From Phallusia mammillata (taxonomy: Eukaryota; Chordata; Ascidiacea; Phlebobranchia; Ascidiidae): a stretch of 64,000 nt of DNA. How positions within the stretch are numbered: the stretch's first letter is position 1; each line of letters starts with the position of its first letter. Shown here in pieces: positions 35,401 through 48,008 of this stretch. A program made the translations under genes and the position numbers. The DNA is taken from assembly GCA_003260075.1 (NCBI GenBank), contig QLIY01000451.1, forward strand, positions 7,481 to 71,480. Reading direction: 5' to 3'. The notes under the pieces are model-generated. The model was not told where the DNA came from and did no database searches. It saw nothing but the letters and a program-made list of their open reading frames with translations.

Positions 35401-36119
35401 TTACCTTAGCATAAAAATGCTTTGTAGATTAAGTTTTGAAATTTATTTTTATTTAACACATTCAAAAATAAATAATAAGACTCCAAATTTATGTTGTAAC
35501 GTTTCGCTTCCTTCTGCACTTTTTGTTTGGAATGTTTGGAATTATTCTTTTTGCTAGGAATTAACTGACCAATCACTTCGTGGAGTAATCAATAAGCTTC
35601 GAAATGGGGCTGCTAGTCTGAAAAACAGATGCAAGGAGGTTTCAGAACAAGCTGCTGGTGGCAGTTCGAAACAGGTGCAGTGCTCTAAAGCTAAGAAGAT
35701 ATTTTTTACTTTTCAACCTACAGTCTGAAACCCAGATCAAAATCTACAACTCAGTAGCGATGGTATTTGATGTTCCGTGAAATTAACTGTGTCTTCCTGG
35801 GAAACCTAAATATGCACATTCAGACCTTTCTTTAAAACAAGCAAATCTTAAAACTAACATATCTTTTTCAATGTTTTGGTATCCAAAAAGAAAATCAGTT
35901 CGCTGTCATGTTAACTGAAATTGAATTTTTTTAATTGCATTTAAAATAGGTTTTGTGGCGACGTAATGCATCCGTGATTGTCTTTTTGTCGTGATGGTAA
36001 CGAAAGGTCCTTTTAAGGTCACTGAGAGCATCATTAAAAACGCCTACGAGATCGCGAAGGCAGAGAAGGAACTGGTGACGATGATGAACACCCCCAAAGC
36101 CACGCCCACCGCGACATGA
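26836..36119 (+). CDS. GIT: GIT-family ArfGAP (G-protein-coupled receptor kinase interactor)
   Basis: Seventeen exons, 2271 bases in frame, 756 residues (human GIT1 and GIT2 are about 760): 26836-26893, 27011-27099, 27891-28048, 28402-28579, 29943-30168, 30678-30760, 31075-31250, 31805-31905, 32070-32180, 32366-32472, 32592-32763, 33394-33509, 33719-33882, 34695-34887, 35231-35350, 35558-35674, 36018-36119. The ArfGAP zinc finger uses Cys13, 16, 33 and 36, with arginine finger R41 in GIHRNLGRHVS. Ankyrin repeats follow (GNTPLHVAAKAGQALQVELL), then Spa2-homology repeats (ALSNQIFEELAMDVYDEVDR; SSSEFNVLVTDILHDIIRRQ), a coiled coil at ~430-475 (EFLALKQKLKEAEEQITKL), a Pro/Ser-rich linker and a C-terminal helical paxillin-binding bundle (IIKNAYEIAKAEKELVTM). 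GIT proteins switch off Arf6 and scaffold PIX, PAK and paxillin at focal adhesions and endosomes. One gene here corresponds to the vertebrate GIT1/GIT2 pair. Confidence 0.96.
27307..27697. mobile_element. hAT-like element in GIT intron 2
   Basis: Starts CAGGGGTCACTAAGCTTTTT and ends AGTTTGGTGACCCCTA. The ends resemble the element that starts at 48155 (CAGGGGTCACCAAACTATGG) and ends at 49344. I could not find a clean target duplication. Confidence 0.65.
28791..29718. mobile_element. piggyBac-like non-autonomous element in GIT intron 4
   Basis: The ends CCCTTTAACTGC and GCAGTTAAAGGG are perfect inverted repeats of 12 bases and are flanked by TTAA on both sides (28787-28790 and 29719-29722), the piggyBac target duplication. 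The 928-base interior has no transposase frame and contains a run of 61 G residues at 29416-29476. Confidence 0.85.
29416..29476. repeat. run of 61 G
   Basis: An uninterrupted G homopolymer inside the piggyBac-like element. It may form quadruplex DNA. Its exact length is uncertain because long G runs are hard to sequence. Confidence 0.9.
34071..34231. mobile_element. hAT-like element in GIT intron 13
   Basis: Starts CAGGTTGTTTTTTAAGGTTT and ends ACACCTTAAAAAACACTG, with duplication GAAGTAGG / CAAGTAGG (7 of 8). Same family as 13964 and 15978. Confidence 0.8.
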
Positions 36120-38175
36120 CGACATTGATGTTGTACCTGCTTGTTCACGTGTCTTAAGATTATTAACAGCTTTTTTTGCGGGAACTCGCAGGTTGTATTG
36201 CCGCAAACCGAATCTGATGCGACACGATCCTTCTTCAAATCATACTGGCCTTCGACCTTATCATGGGATAGGTTGACTCAGCTTCTAATCACTTGCTTTA
36301 GTAGTTACCCACGACCGCTTTAGACCTTAACTTTAGGATATGACTCTTTTCTTACACTATACTTTTTGCGCTCAATCTAAAACTAAGTTTTGTTTTGCGC
36401 AATATTTGTTGATGTCCTAATTGTTATTCATGAAATCTTTTACGCTTTTCAGCTAGCAGTCAAAACGCCCTATCTACTTAGATCGTTCCTAGTTGTTGTT
36501 TTTTGTGTTGTAATTCTCTGTACCAGTGGCGGTCGCTGCTACTTAAAGCAATTGGTCATTGCAGTAATGAAAAAGTTTAGCCTTCGTCAGAAAAAAAATA
36601 CTCTCGAAAACCTTGGCCAAGTAGATGAAGCTGGCTCAGAGCCAGATTTGGGCACCCATATGAAACAGCATTGCTGCTCACAAAGCTCTTGTAATCGCAT
36701 TCAATGAGATGGCAAACATGTAGTTCACGAGGCACTCTGGTGCTTGGACTCAACGTTGCTAAATTAGCGATCGTGCATTTGTATATTTCTTCCTAAACTT
36801 CTTTCTCATCCGTACATTATAGATGCGCCCGATTTACGTAATCCCTCATCTTTATTATTAATTTGTATGTGCGTCGTAACCTTCTCATTGCTTGATATAA
36901 AGTTGTCTGATGAAACTGGCCCTCTGGATCATATAACACCGGTGTTATCTGGATGAAAAAAGAGGTTGTAAGTTCAGAAAAAAAAAACACTCTGAAAACC
37001 GAAAGTTACCGTAAATCCGCACTTCATTAGCACGACAACCGAATTTGAAAGTGTAAAGTCAGCGTAATCATTCATTTAGTTTGTTTAACGAATCTAAAAG
37101 TAAGACTATAATATGGATTCCAACCAGTCAAATTGCCTACCACATGCAATTCTGGATTGACTCCACTTCTCAAGGACAGATAGTTCTTCGTTTCGCATCG
37201 CGTTTCATCCCAATCAACGTTCCGTGCTTTCAATTCATTGGCATTACCCGCAATGCATCACTGTATTATCGTACCGACTGCCGCGCATTGGAATGTAGTG
37301 CTCCACAAATAAACATATTCGTGAAAATCGTTTTTGTGGATGAATTGACAGCTTCTTTACTTTCAGTTTAAAACATAACTACCAGAGAACTTGGGTATGT
37401 AGAATAAACATTAGTGCAGAAGCTTCAACAACATCTGTTGTCATCATCACTGTAGGTTGTCAACTCTTTTAAACTCAGTCAACAGAGACTGTTAAAAAGT
37501 CTGAACTTACATGTATGTTATATGAACAAGTTGTTTGGTAGTTATGTTTTTTATTTAACTAGTGAGTTGTGTTTTTAATTCTGTGTTTTGTGTTTATTTA
37601 AACTTTTGTCTTGCACAAAATGTTAAATCAATTGCTGAGCAGTGACCGAATTGAAATGTTAATGGCATAGATTAGGTGTAGTTTAGATACAGTTTGTTCA
37701 ACAACATTTTGGGCTGTAGGGATTGCTACATTATGTCCCATATTCCTCTCTGTTACAACAATCCTAATGAAACAGATCATTTTGTAAAAAAAAAATTTGA
37801 ATTGCACAAAACTTCGACCATTTTTGAAACTGTATGTATTGGCAAATATTTTATTTATGAGGATAAAAAATTGAAATGCTAGAAAGTTTTGCAGATAACC
37901 AAGGTTAATTACACAATATATTTAGTTGCGTCGAGACCGTAAATCTTGAACAAAGCTACTTTTCTGGTACGATTTATTTTTGCACCAATTGCCCAAACAG
38001 ACAGCAAAACAAACTGAAGTTCTATGAAATTGCCATTGCATTAACCGTTGGACAAAGTATCAACCAACAAAAAACAGAAGTGTACACAAAGTTTCCTGGC
38101 AACAAGAACTAAAAAGCAACCCTCTGGTAGCTTAAGTATGAAGGTCCCTGAACATTCTTAAACAGATGTAACTTT
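36120..38175. other. GIT 3' region and intergenic spacer
   Basis: Lies between the convergent GIT and MRI1 genes. An AATAAA at 37403-37408 is a possible polyadenylation signal for GIT. Open stretches near 36390-36700 and 37080-37370 on the plus strand have no splice context and match no family I know, so I do not call them genes. Confidence 0.45.
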
Positions 38176-40861
38176 TCAGCTTTTCGAACCATTTTTGACT
38201 TGATTTTTTAGTTGCTTTACTTCATCAGCTGCAAATACACCTAATTCAGTAGCAATACCTCCTGTTATTAATTTAGCAGGTGTGACATCGAAAGCTGGAT
38301 TCCAACAGTTGATACCTGGAAGTAAAGTGAGTTGTGTTAAATAGTGTGCGGTTGTGCACATTTTAATGTTACTAACTGTAAAAAATGTGTTTTAAGGTAG
38401 ATGGACAGAGATTTACTTACCATCATCTCCAAAAACAACATTTAACATTCACAAGCAGTTTATCATCCTAACTAATATATATCCAGTTTCTTTGATAAGA
38501 CTACTTACGCTGGTAGATGAAAAATATTTTACTCATTTGTGTCTAATGGGTAATCACGTCTTATGACTTTACATCAACATGACTACATCTACCAGTTGTC
38601 AAATTTTTGACCAAATCCATCGAAGAATTCCCAACAAAAGACTAAAATAACTATTTCCTGCACAATTTCCTTGCAGGTGTTTGTTAACATCCCCACAATG
38701 TAGTGGAGCAGCAGTGAGCAAGTTTTGTGTTCACCGTTAAATGCATTAAACAGTCTAGGCAAAGTTGCTTTTTTATTCCAATACTGTTCTGTGTTCAGTA
38801 ATTAAGTGCAACTTGTTGTTTTGGTCCATAAAACATTCACCTAACCTTTTGCTGCAACTCTGACCCCTGAAACCATGGTCAGTTCATCTGCTGGGCGTTC
38901 TTCTATCGTGATGTCATTACCATCCTGTATGATATCATCATGACATGTGACAGGTGCAGCAACATAGAAGGGTACATTGTGATGTTTGGCAAGCACTGCA
39001 ATCTGATAAGTGCCAATTTTGTTGGCCACATCACCATTAACAGCAACTCTGTCTGCTCCCACAACCACAGCTGACAAAAGCATAAAGGTATAAATGACTT
39101 AAGTTCAAGCATTTTAAGTTTGACATATGCAAAAACAACAAAAATCTTGAGTGTGTGATTCTTAAGTGGTCAAAGGCCAAAGTTATTTAACTAATGTTTT
39201 AGTACCAGCACTTCAGTTGAAATGTTGGTTATTCATTGTAATGATTATGGCTTATACAGATAGCACAAGCCTTGATTAAAAAAAACTTTTGCTGAAATAT
39301 TTGAAACTTTCTAAAAAATGTTTGACATGCAGAAACATGCAACAACATGCAGAACCAGCTTTCACAGCCTTGAAAAAAAAACATACATTACTTACCAGAT
39401 ATTTTTCTTGTTTTCATCAAAACAGCCACCATGCTGTCTGCAATAAGGGTTGAGGGCAGTTCATCATGGACCAACTCGTAAGCAGTTAATCTTGCACCCT
39501 GGTTATAGGGTCTCGTCTCAGTGCAATAAACATGGTCCAACAAGCCTTCCTTGTGAAGAGAACGCACAACTCCTGCTCAGGAAATCACAGGTTAAAAATA
39601 GCTTCAAAGATTTTTTATGGAAGACAGTGTTAATTGAATAACAAACATAGGCTTGAAATAATTCATGTGTGGCAAGGCTTAAAAATGTTGCCTTGTGACA
39701 GAATTTCAGCTTGTAAAACAAAAATATTAGGAGCAACACTGTGAAAAGAGGATACACTAAGCCCGGTGTGTGCAGACAAAATTTTCTGCAGTGTTGATAG
39801 CAGAGTACTTCGGGAATGAGCAGATAATGGGCATTGAAGGAATAAGCGTTTTGTTGTTTCTTTTTCATGACAAGCACTGGCATTAGTGGCATATAGTTTT
39901 TTTAGAAAAACAAACAAACATATTGCATGCAGAATATAGCTGACCTAATGCTGTTCCATATCCAGCTGTGGCAAGGGAACCAGTGTTACAGTGTGTAAGA
40001 ATGGTATAACCATCATTTGATTTATTGCATGTTGATTGGATGTGTTCAGCAGCATAATTGCTAAGATCTTTATTGTCTTGGATATCTTTGTCAAGCATGT
40101 CTTCAATGTGATCAATGATTCTGTACAGACAAACTATGTATAGAACTTATGTATGTTTTTATAAACAAGCAAAGTAAACTAAATATACCCTTGTTTAAGC
40201 TCCTCAACATCATCACATTTTGAAGAGCTCAACATAGCAGATAACATTTTGGCCGACTTTGACATATTAACAGCAGTTGGACGAGCAGTTACTAGATAAT
40301 TTAAGCTTTTGTTACTAAATTCAGTTAATTCTTGGATGGTTTCAAACTTTTTCTTCTTCAATTCCACAGCAAAACTTAAGCATCCAACAATTGCAATAGC
40401 AGGAGCTCCACGAACCTAAAACAAATAAAATATAGTTGGTCAGCAACCTTTTGAATGCCACATACCACTTTACTTGCTATGTCAAAATGGCACTGACTTT
40501 TCATGCTATCTTTGTAGTGACGTTAGTCAGTTGATTTGAATAATAATCTAAATGCAGGCAGATTCGTACTTGCTGGTTGTGTTTGTGATAATATTAAACC
40601 ATAAAAAACTGTAAACAAGCAATGAATTGCTACAATTTAATCATAACAACGGTTTAGTATTGCAAAATGATATTCAAAACCTGCAAAATGCTCGCCAATA
40701 TAGTTTTCAAAGGCACCAAAATCGTTTACCTGCATAGTTTTAATAGCTTTCCATCCATCTTCAACGCAACGAATGTCAACAAAATGTGATTTATGTGGCA
40801 GCAAAAGCTGATCTAATATCTGCAAACTTCCAGCATGATACTTTATAGCTTCCAGAGTCAT
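38176..40861 (-). CDS. MRI1: methylthioribose-1-phosphate isomerase
   Basis: Six exons: 40730-40861 (ATG), 40189-40415, 39945-40120, 39396-39572, 38846-39070 and 38176-38315 (TGA), 1077 bases in frame (358 residues; the human protein is 369). The enzyme converts 5-methylthioribose-1-phosphate to the ribulose form in the methionine salvage pathway in the cytosol. It belongs to the eIF2B alpha/beta/delta-like fold. Diagnostic stretches are [62 protein letters not shown] with the active-site Cys, [37 protein letters not shown] with the catalytic Asp, and [19 protein letters not shown]. Every expected motif is present and nothing suggests damage. It is the next gene downstream of DONSON on the same strand, about 1 kb away. 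Confidence 0.97.
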
Positions 40862-41902
40862 GATTTACGTCAGTCGATTTGCAAAGTTTTACTTCAGCCT
40901 CAACAAATAAATCAGCATGTGAATTTTGGGGAAACTCCCCAAACCGCACATTTTTTGTTGGACTGTAAAATGAAGTCGCATTTTTCCAACCCATGAATGG
41001 AATTTTTGTCTTGTTTGTTTATAATGGTTCTTTTTTGATCAAAACTTGGCGTAGGATACCACTTATCTATCGTTCATGGTTCCAGTTCACATGTCTACTT
41101 CTTCAGATACACTTGTCAGGCAGTGCACCCTACCGCAGTGCTTTTCAGAAAAGGTTTAACGTTTGCTTAAAAATTTGTACACCCCAGTCGAAACTTTGTT
41201 CACCCTTTAGAGATGAGCACAATGTAAATTCATTATCATTTTATTTATGACAAATAACTATGTGAAAACTGATACGATATAAAAGTTAAAACAGTTGATT
41301 GTACGATATAAAGGTTGAAAAGCACTGGCCTACCCCATGTTGGACTGGTCAGCGGTGTAGCCTACAGTCCTACACAACCTGCACAGCTTCTTGCGACCCA
41401 CTATGAAGTTTCATGTCGTTAGATTAATACCGTATGCATGTGAAGCACGATAAATCAATTTACTGAATTTCCAGGGACTTAATTTTCTTCTATTAACACT
41501 TCATGCCCTTTTGTCAAACGTTTATGTAGCCTATTGGTGAAATAGATAAATATCAATTTATTATTCTTATCTTTTTGCTGATGTCCATTTGTTGTTTTTG
41601 CTCGAAACGGCGTTTTTGCTTCTTTTGACAGTTATATATGCCTATGCCGTTTTTCCAATAAAAACAATACAGAAAATGATCCAACCAAAGTGAGTGGAAA
41701 ATAAACCTACCTAAACAATTTTTCCTGATTTCACTTGGTAAACATAGTTTCAGATTTGTTTTTCCAACTAGAATTTTTATAGGTATAGCCTACAAGGAAA
41801 AAATATTAGCAGCGCAAGCGAAAAACGATTCAAACAATAAGGGATATACTATTAAAATCTCAACATCGTATTTTAAACCATCTGCAAAAACTTTACGGAA
41901 CA
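40862..41902. other. spacer between MRI1 and DONSON
   Basis: About 1 kb that must contain the MRI1 promoter and the DONSON 3' end. No recognisable element or exon. Confidence 0.45.
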
Positions 41903-44900
41903 TTACGATGCCCACGTATATTTACTCCAGTTGGCTGAAATTTGGCGCATGGTGACGCAGCTATCAGAGGAACGCAACCAATCTGTGCATTTCTTTGATA
42001 ACCCACAGTCATAGTTCGTGGTGATGTCATCGCCAATAACGTCTTTCTCCGCGGTTGAATTTGCGTTAAAGGGAATAGTGTAAGCTCTGGTACTCAACGC
42101 CGTGGAGTATTCGCCTCCTGATTGGCTGGAATTGAGGAGAGACATGATACCGAACACGTGGTGGGGTAGAAGTGGCCCGGAAACGTCCAAACTGAAGTTG
42201 TGCTTCATGGCATTCGGAGCTACGTGCCGGGGAGCGTCCGCCGTTGTCTAAAATTTGATTCAATATTACATGTGTGTGTTTTTATATTTAGTGCATCACA
42301 GAAAAGATTTACGTTTATACAACCCAACGTGATAAAAAGTAAAAACTTTTTCAAACATTTTGATAATTTAAATTAACTTTCACGTTTCAGAAATACGTTT
42401 GATAATAATGAAGTCATTTGATATTATGCCGCGCTGGACCGTGAATTGTCATGTTTTTTGTTACACCTATAAATCCATTGTTAGCCCTTCAAACAGATAA
42501 GTGCAAATTATTTTGATCCTAGCGGCAGCGCAAAGATATTGCTTGTAAGACCTACAATGGTATGGAGTGAAAAGAGTCTATTTTACCCTGGCTATCCCAG
42601 CTTTGTAGTCCAGTTTCTTCATGGTAGACCCCATAAAAGCATGAGGTGAGAGGATCGTCGGGGGAACCCCCGCTTGTGGTCCGGAGTTAGCAATGCTGCT
42701 TCGGCAGTTGAGAAGATAATTGAATAGAAGCTACAAAATGCAACAAGAATCCTCATTTATGCACTTTGATTTCTGGCATTTCCACACACTACCTGTGTGT
42801 TGTTGGAACCGCACACCAACACAGCTGTCCTTGGTAAACCATCACTTTGTGTTGCTGTGGCAATCTCACGGCATTGTCGCAGATTTAAACCATCGCTGAT
42901 CTTTTTCCAACTCAATTCCTCAGCTTCTTCCTGCTTAATACATCAAATGTTTGAAATGTATTACAAATTGACATATGTCAGTAGGTTTAAAAAAGGATGA
43001 AATCACCACACGAACTGTTTGAAAACAATATTTAATGCCTCATCCTAGCAGAAACATGGTAGAAAAATAATACATGATAAAAAGACTTTAACTGGGGCCA
43101 GACATACCACAATCAAGGTGACCAAAACTGCAAATGCATTTTAACAAGTTGACATTGGTAGTTTAATACTTAAAGGCTCTAAGATCTAATTAATTATTTC
43201 AAGACATGTGGAATTATACCTCTTCAATAATACCATCCTTGATAGAGGTTTCCTTGCTTTTTGCACATTCATCTGTAAAAGAGTTAAAACAACAGCTTTG
43301 CTTAGAACATATGCAAGTATTTGATGAAAGAAAGTAATGTTATCTAACCATTTGCAACTGACCCATATTTTCTTTGTCTAAAGATTCCAATGATTTTAAT
43401 TCAGATGGTGACTTGTCATTGGTAGACTGCATTTTTGTAATTTCGTCTAAGTATGCAAAGAGTGTTTATAACAAGAAACTTTTGCAAAAAAATTACCAAT
43501 TAAAAAAGCACCTGCAATAATTTGTTCACTGAATGCTTCTCCATTCAAATTTTCACTCTGCTTGAGTGGCATTGTGAAAGAAATTCCTTCAGCTTTTAAC
43601 GAATTTCTAAATCCGAGTGATGTTGGAGTCAAGATACAATTAACCTATACACAACAACTATCAATTAAACACCACCATTGAATCCAACAAGTCAAAATTT
43701 ACTATACCCCATTAGCAGAAACTGCAGAGCTTCTGAACAAGGCAGTGTACATTTGAGAACAAACATAAAAGTAGGGACACAAATCTTGCCGCAAGAGCTG
43801 GTATACAGAACGGAATGCCGCAGCCCTGCAATGATTATATAGGTAAACATAAGCCCTCAACAAAAAATCACAAGTGCTCACCAGCTGTCATAAAGGCTAG
43901 ATTTTATCCTGTCCTCTGTGACAGCTTCTCCTGTAGTGTGTGGAACTATTTTGCACTCTGCACCAAACCGCGGAAATAAATTGAACCAGGGAATACTTGG
44001 GTGCTGCCAGTAGACAAGATTTTTGCCAAGTTCAACTCGGAAGTCAGTCTGGGAACAATTTTCCACCTAAACAACATAAGTTTACAAATCTGGCCTATAG
44101 GAACTTTAACTGTCAGCTTCGTACATGTACATCTTACTATTAAAAAAAAGCCAGTCAGAGAAAAAAAACTGTTGTACCAACCTTTTCCACTTGTAAGGTG
44201 CTGGAACTTCGAACAACTTGAGCTTCTTCACTACCCTTCATTCTGGCACACCATGCAAATGTTGATGGTGAAAGGAATCTGTAGTGTTGTAAAGACCTTA
44301 AAATGCATCAAACAAGATTTAACAGTCACATTATGTTTTGATCAATACCTTGCCTTCGTTTTAATGCTCCAGTCTGGTGGAACTTTCTCTTTTCCAATAT
44401 TCTTCTCAGGTTCAGTTTTGGGAAGGTTTTCCTATATTTACATGAAAGGCATTTAAAGAAAGGGACAAAAAACTGAATTTGCCAGCAAGTTACCAGAAAT
44501 ATTCCTTGAATAGAGTCTTCATTAAGATAAACAAAAGCCAGATCATTATTAGAAAGTTCCTTGTTTTCTTCTGGACTTAACTTCCCAACATCAACAGCCA
44601 ATCGTGAAGTACTAAATATAAAAAATAAACATCAGTCGAGATGCTTGTACTACCAAGATATTCTGAAATAGTTGTAACAAATTTATAACAAAATAACACA
44701 TTGGCATGCAGATATGGTAGCAGAAAAAAACAAACTGTATTTTCATGGTATCCATTTTTTAAATAAAATATTAACTTTGCAGTTCCCTCTTTGTTAACTC
44801 AAGGATTCTCAAACAGTCTTAATGCGGCAGATTTAAATATCTACCATAAACATCTCGAAATATACATTTTTATTGCGGGTAATAGTTGTGCCAAGTAGTG

Positions 44901-45911
44901 TATTCACAAAAAATGATATTTAACGTTATCCTTTGTTACCAGTCATCATAGATATCTGACAAACTAGATGCAATTTTGCAGTCATTTGTCATTGGATTTT
45001 CACTCAATGATAAAATCCTTCTCTTTTCTGCCGATTCTGTTTCTGAGCATGACCTTCTTTTAGCAAATGGATTTATTCTTGGTTTCTAAAAAAGCAAATC
45101 AGTGTAAGCTTTAGAGCAGGGGTGTGCAACAGTTTTCGTCAGTGGGCCATATAACCAATTTCGGACATCAAGCGAGGGCCATACAATTTTTTCCATGTAC
45201 AAAATCAATTTGAAATTCTTCCAAAGCATACATTTATTGTCTAAAACATATAGAGGTTTGCTGCAACACTGGCCTTCACAACAAAATAATTGTTTGCTAG
45301 ACAAAGTGAATTATTACGCCACATTCGGTGAAGTACTAAGGAACTGCCATATGGCCCACTGGTTAGAAAACACTGGTTTAGTGTATCTTGTTACATATAG
45401 CATAGCAGCTTAGAAGATTTACCAAAAACTAGTGGGAAATTTTGCTGAATTACCATAAGAATTGCATTTTTTCTCCGAATCAGTGTGTTCGTGAGGGTCA
45501 CACTAAATAGCTTGGCAATTGGCATGCAGGATTATGGCCCACAGGCCGCCTGTTACACACCCCTGCTAGAGGGTTGCCAACAATGTCTTTTAACTCAATA
45601 TTGATTAAAAAATTACATAAAATCGCATATTTCTTTACCTTTGTTGTCTGGATGTCACACTAACAAAAAAATAATTTTTACAAGCAATCTTTGTGACAGC
45701 TTATCTTTTAAGGTTTTTCAAAATGCAGTGCTAAACAAACCTGTATTTTATCACCAGGCATTTTTGCATTTCCAAGCGGTTGAGATACAGACATGGCACG
45801 GGATGAATTGTTTCTTTTCCTCTTTATTTTAATTTTTCTCATTAAATCATTTGGCTTTTTCCATTCTTCATTTGTAACAGCCGGATTTTCATGAAGACTG
45901 TTTACGGACAT
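41903..45911 (-). CDS. DONSON: DONSON, replication initiation factor (downstream neighbour of SON)
   Basis: Fourteen exons, 1854 bases in frame, 617 residues (human 566): 45741-45911 (ATG), 45639-45659, 44940-45085, 44494-44611, 44349-44431, 44182-44296, 43882-44066, 43708-43825, 43512-43644, 43363-43446, 43220-43272, 42793-42930, 42587-42730, 41903-42247 (TAA). Recognised from KKPNDLMRKIKIKRKR near the N terminus, NPFAKRRSC, PPDWSIKTKAR, VYWQHPSIPWFNLFPRFGAE, LCPYFYVCSQMYTALFRSS, LGFRNSLKAEGISFTMPL, SSIANSGPQAGVPPTILSPH and SLDVSGPLLPHHVFGIMSLL. DONSON delivers GINS to MCM during CMG helicase assembly and protects stalled forks. Exon 2 is a 21-base microexon with good splice sites (gttag|TGTGACATC ... 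CAAAG|gtaaag). Intron 2 houses a hAT element. Confidence 0.93.
45117..45565. mobile_element. hAT-type transposon in DONSON intron 2
   Basis: Termini CAGGGGTGTGCAACAGTTTT and CTGTTACACACCCCTG. Flanking bases CTTTAGAG and CTAGAGGG are similar but not identical, so the duplication has decayed. Confidence 0.75.
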
Positions 45912-46253
45912 TTTGTTTTGCAGATACACAGTACAGACATCCGCTAAACACAATACTTTGGGACTTGATTTATGATTAACAACTCCTGCAGGGAAATTTA
46001 AAAATCCCCCTCAAGACTCAAGAGCTTTATGCATGAGTAAACAGTATGTTTAATAAACCTTTACGTAATCTTTTCGTGAATAAGTTCTCTTTTTTTAACT
46101 AAAATATTTTGTGAGCCACTGGAAATTATCCGTTTTTTGTACGTTGTTTAGCGTTTTGCGTATCTAACATTAACATTTAACAACACGATTTTAATGGTGC
46201 TGAATCTAAACCACAACCTTAAAGACTTGTTATATAATATGGTCAGTATAGGC

Positions 46254-46664
46254 CAGGGGTGGGCAACATACGGCCCGCGGGNTCTTGCGATCTATGTCGT
46301 AATGATTTGTACATGCGTTTAAAAGAAAAATTAATAAGTTAAGTAATTATCGCGTCAAAAATGAATTAAGGACTACAAGCTTTCTCATCGGAGCTCATGG
46401 GAGAGCGGTTTGAAAACACTTTTAAAGTGATCACTGCGCCCAAAATCAAACCTGCATGACGGATTTTGAAATGTTATGGTGCGACCTATGGCGTAATAAT
46501 TCAAAATCTTCGAACACGAAAAGCGGTCAAAAAGTTGGTACGGACACGGAAAACCAATTGTAGAAACCTGCAATTTGGAATTGACGTTTCATTTTAAAAA
46601 CATCTGTGTATATAACATTGCAGGGGCCGCATGCGGCCCGCGGGCCGTAGTTTGGCCACCACTG
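46254..46664. mobile_element. hAT-like element upstream of DONSON
   Basis: Starts CAGGGGTGGGCAACATACGG and ends GTAGTTTGGCCACCACTG. An N at 46282 falls just inside. Both ends carry the CGGCCCGCGGG segment that is common in these elements. Confidence 0.65.
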
Positions 46665-47066
46665 CTGTACACTATAGTATACAGTACTATTAAAACATTT
46701 AGTGCCGGGCACAGGTAGTGCAATTAGAGGCATTTTATCACCACACTTAAATTAAACACGACACACTGTAGATTTAAACAATAGGTGCTCGTCGAACGTT
46801 CCTTTACAGTCCGATAAGGTAATTCAGTTGTTCCGGCACTTTTTTGACGCGATCCAAATACTGCTTAAAATACTGTTTTGTGGTTTCTCGAGACCCACGG
46901 ACAAGCAAAATGAAAATTTTAGTTGTATTTCTTTCTGTAGAATACAAACGCTTTGAAAAAATTTTTTTACCACGCCAGTTTAGAAATGTTTTTAAATAAA
47001 TCAAACAGATATTAAATATTCCATTTTTTGTTCGACTAAACCAGTGGTTCCCAACCTGGGGTTCGC

Positions 47067-47418
47067 TAGGCCTACCATATGTCCTCGTTTTGGAGGACAT
47101 GTCCTCCTTTTTAACGAAAAGCGAGTTGTCCTCCAGAGACAATAAAAAATGCCCAAATGTCCTCCTTTTTGAATTTTCTGTATTTACTGAATATTGAAAT
47201 AACAATTGTGCCTTTAAAAACGGCCAAAGAGTGTGAGTTGTGGTCATTGTTTATCAAAATGAACAATTTATTTCATAGTAAGTTTAACTTCATCCAAATT
47301 TGCCTTTAATAATTGACTGCGTGGAATTCGTCAAATATCTTGTGGTTTTATTTTCTAAGTGTTAATATTCTTTGTCGGGAAAATGTCCTCCTTTTTGGTG
47401 ATGAAAATATGGTAGGCC
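47067..47418. mobile_element. 'GTCCTCC' inverted-repeat element nested in a hAT copy
   Basis: Starts TAGGCCTACCATATGTCCTC and ends ATGAAAATATGGTAGGCC. It interrupts an older TTCCCAAxCTGGGG-type hAT sequence (GTGGTTCCCAACCTGGGGTT before, CAAGGGGTCCGTAAGATGG after). Nearly collinear with 48285-48650. Confidence 0.75.
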
Positions 47419-47540
47419 CCCAAGGGGTCCGTAAGATGGTTTCAGGGGGTCTATGGTGGCCTATGAGTGCCACCTAAAAAACATGACATTAAAATAGAAA
47501 ATTAACTTAAAATAGCGAAGTAATTTGAAAACTCAAATGA

Positions 47541-47846
47541 AAATTCAAATAAAATTGATTTGTGAATTAAAAGTGATTTTAAAACGAAAAGTGATTTGAA
47601 AATAAAAAATGATTTTCAAACGAAAAGTGAAATGAAAACGAAAAGTGATTTGAAAACGAAAAGTGATTTGAAAATAAAAAGTGATTTGCAAACGAAAACT
47701 GTTTTGAAAACGAAAAGTGATTTGACCCCCCCCCCAACGAAAAGTGATTTGAAAACGAAAAGTGATTTGAAAATAAAAAGTGAAATGAAAACGAAAAGTG
47801 ATTTGAAAATGAAAAGTGAAATGAAAACGAAAAGTGATTTGAAAAT
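47541..47846. repeat. 18-base tandem repeat GATTTGAAAACGAAAAGT
   Basis: About 17 degenerate units in tandem, with variants AAAATAAAAAGT and GAAATGAAAACG. A run of nine C interrupts it near 47725. Because the unit is a multiple of three it creates Lys/Thr-rich and Phe/Ser/His-rich open frames that are not genes. Confidence 0.85.
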
Positions 47847-47854
47847 GTTTTTTC

Positions 47855-48008
47855 GCTCTCTCGACGTGGCCGAGGCGTGCCAGTGCCAAGTGTTTCCGAA
47901 AACATTTTTAACATTTTAAAAGCAAAAATTGCGCGATTGACGAAACTGTAGGAAAAACTGTTTTCGGAAACACTTGGCACTGGCACGCCTCGGCCACGTC
48001 GAGACAGC
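47855..48008. repeat. inverted repeat with ~50-base arms
   Basis: Left arm 47855-47909 (TCTCGACGTGGCCGAGGCG, GTGCCAAGTGTTTCCGAAAA) and right arm 47957-48008 are near-perfect reverse complements with a ~45-base loop. The right arm ends at an N (48009), so it may be a fold-back transposon, or partly a join artefact. Confidence 0.75.

Noticed and set aside
36390..37371. Two plus-strand open stretches after GIT, one with a hydrophobic run
   Set aside because: No splice partners, no similarity I recognise, and they lie in the expected GIT 3' region.
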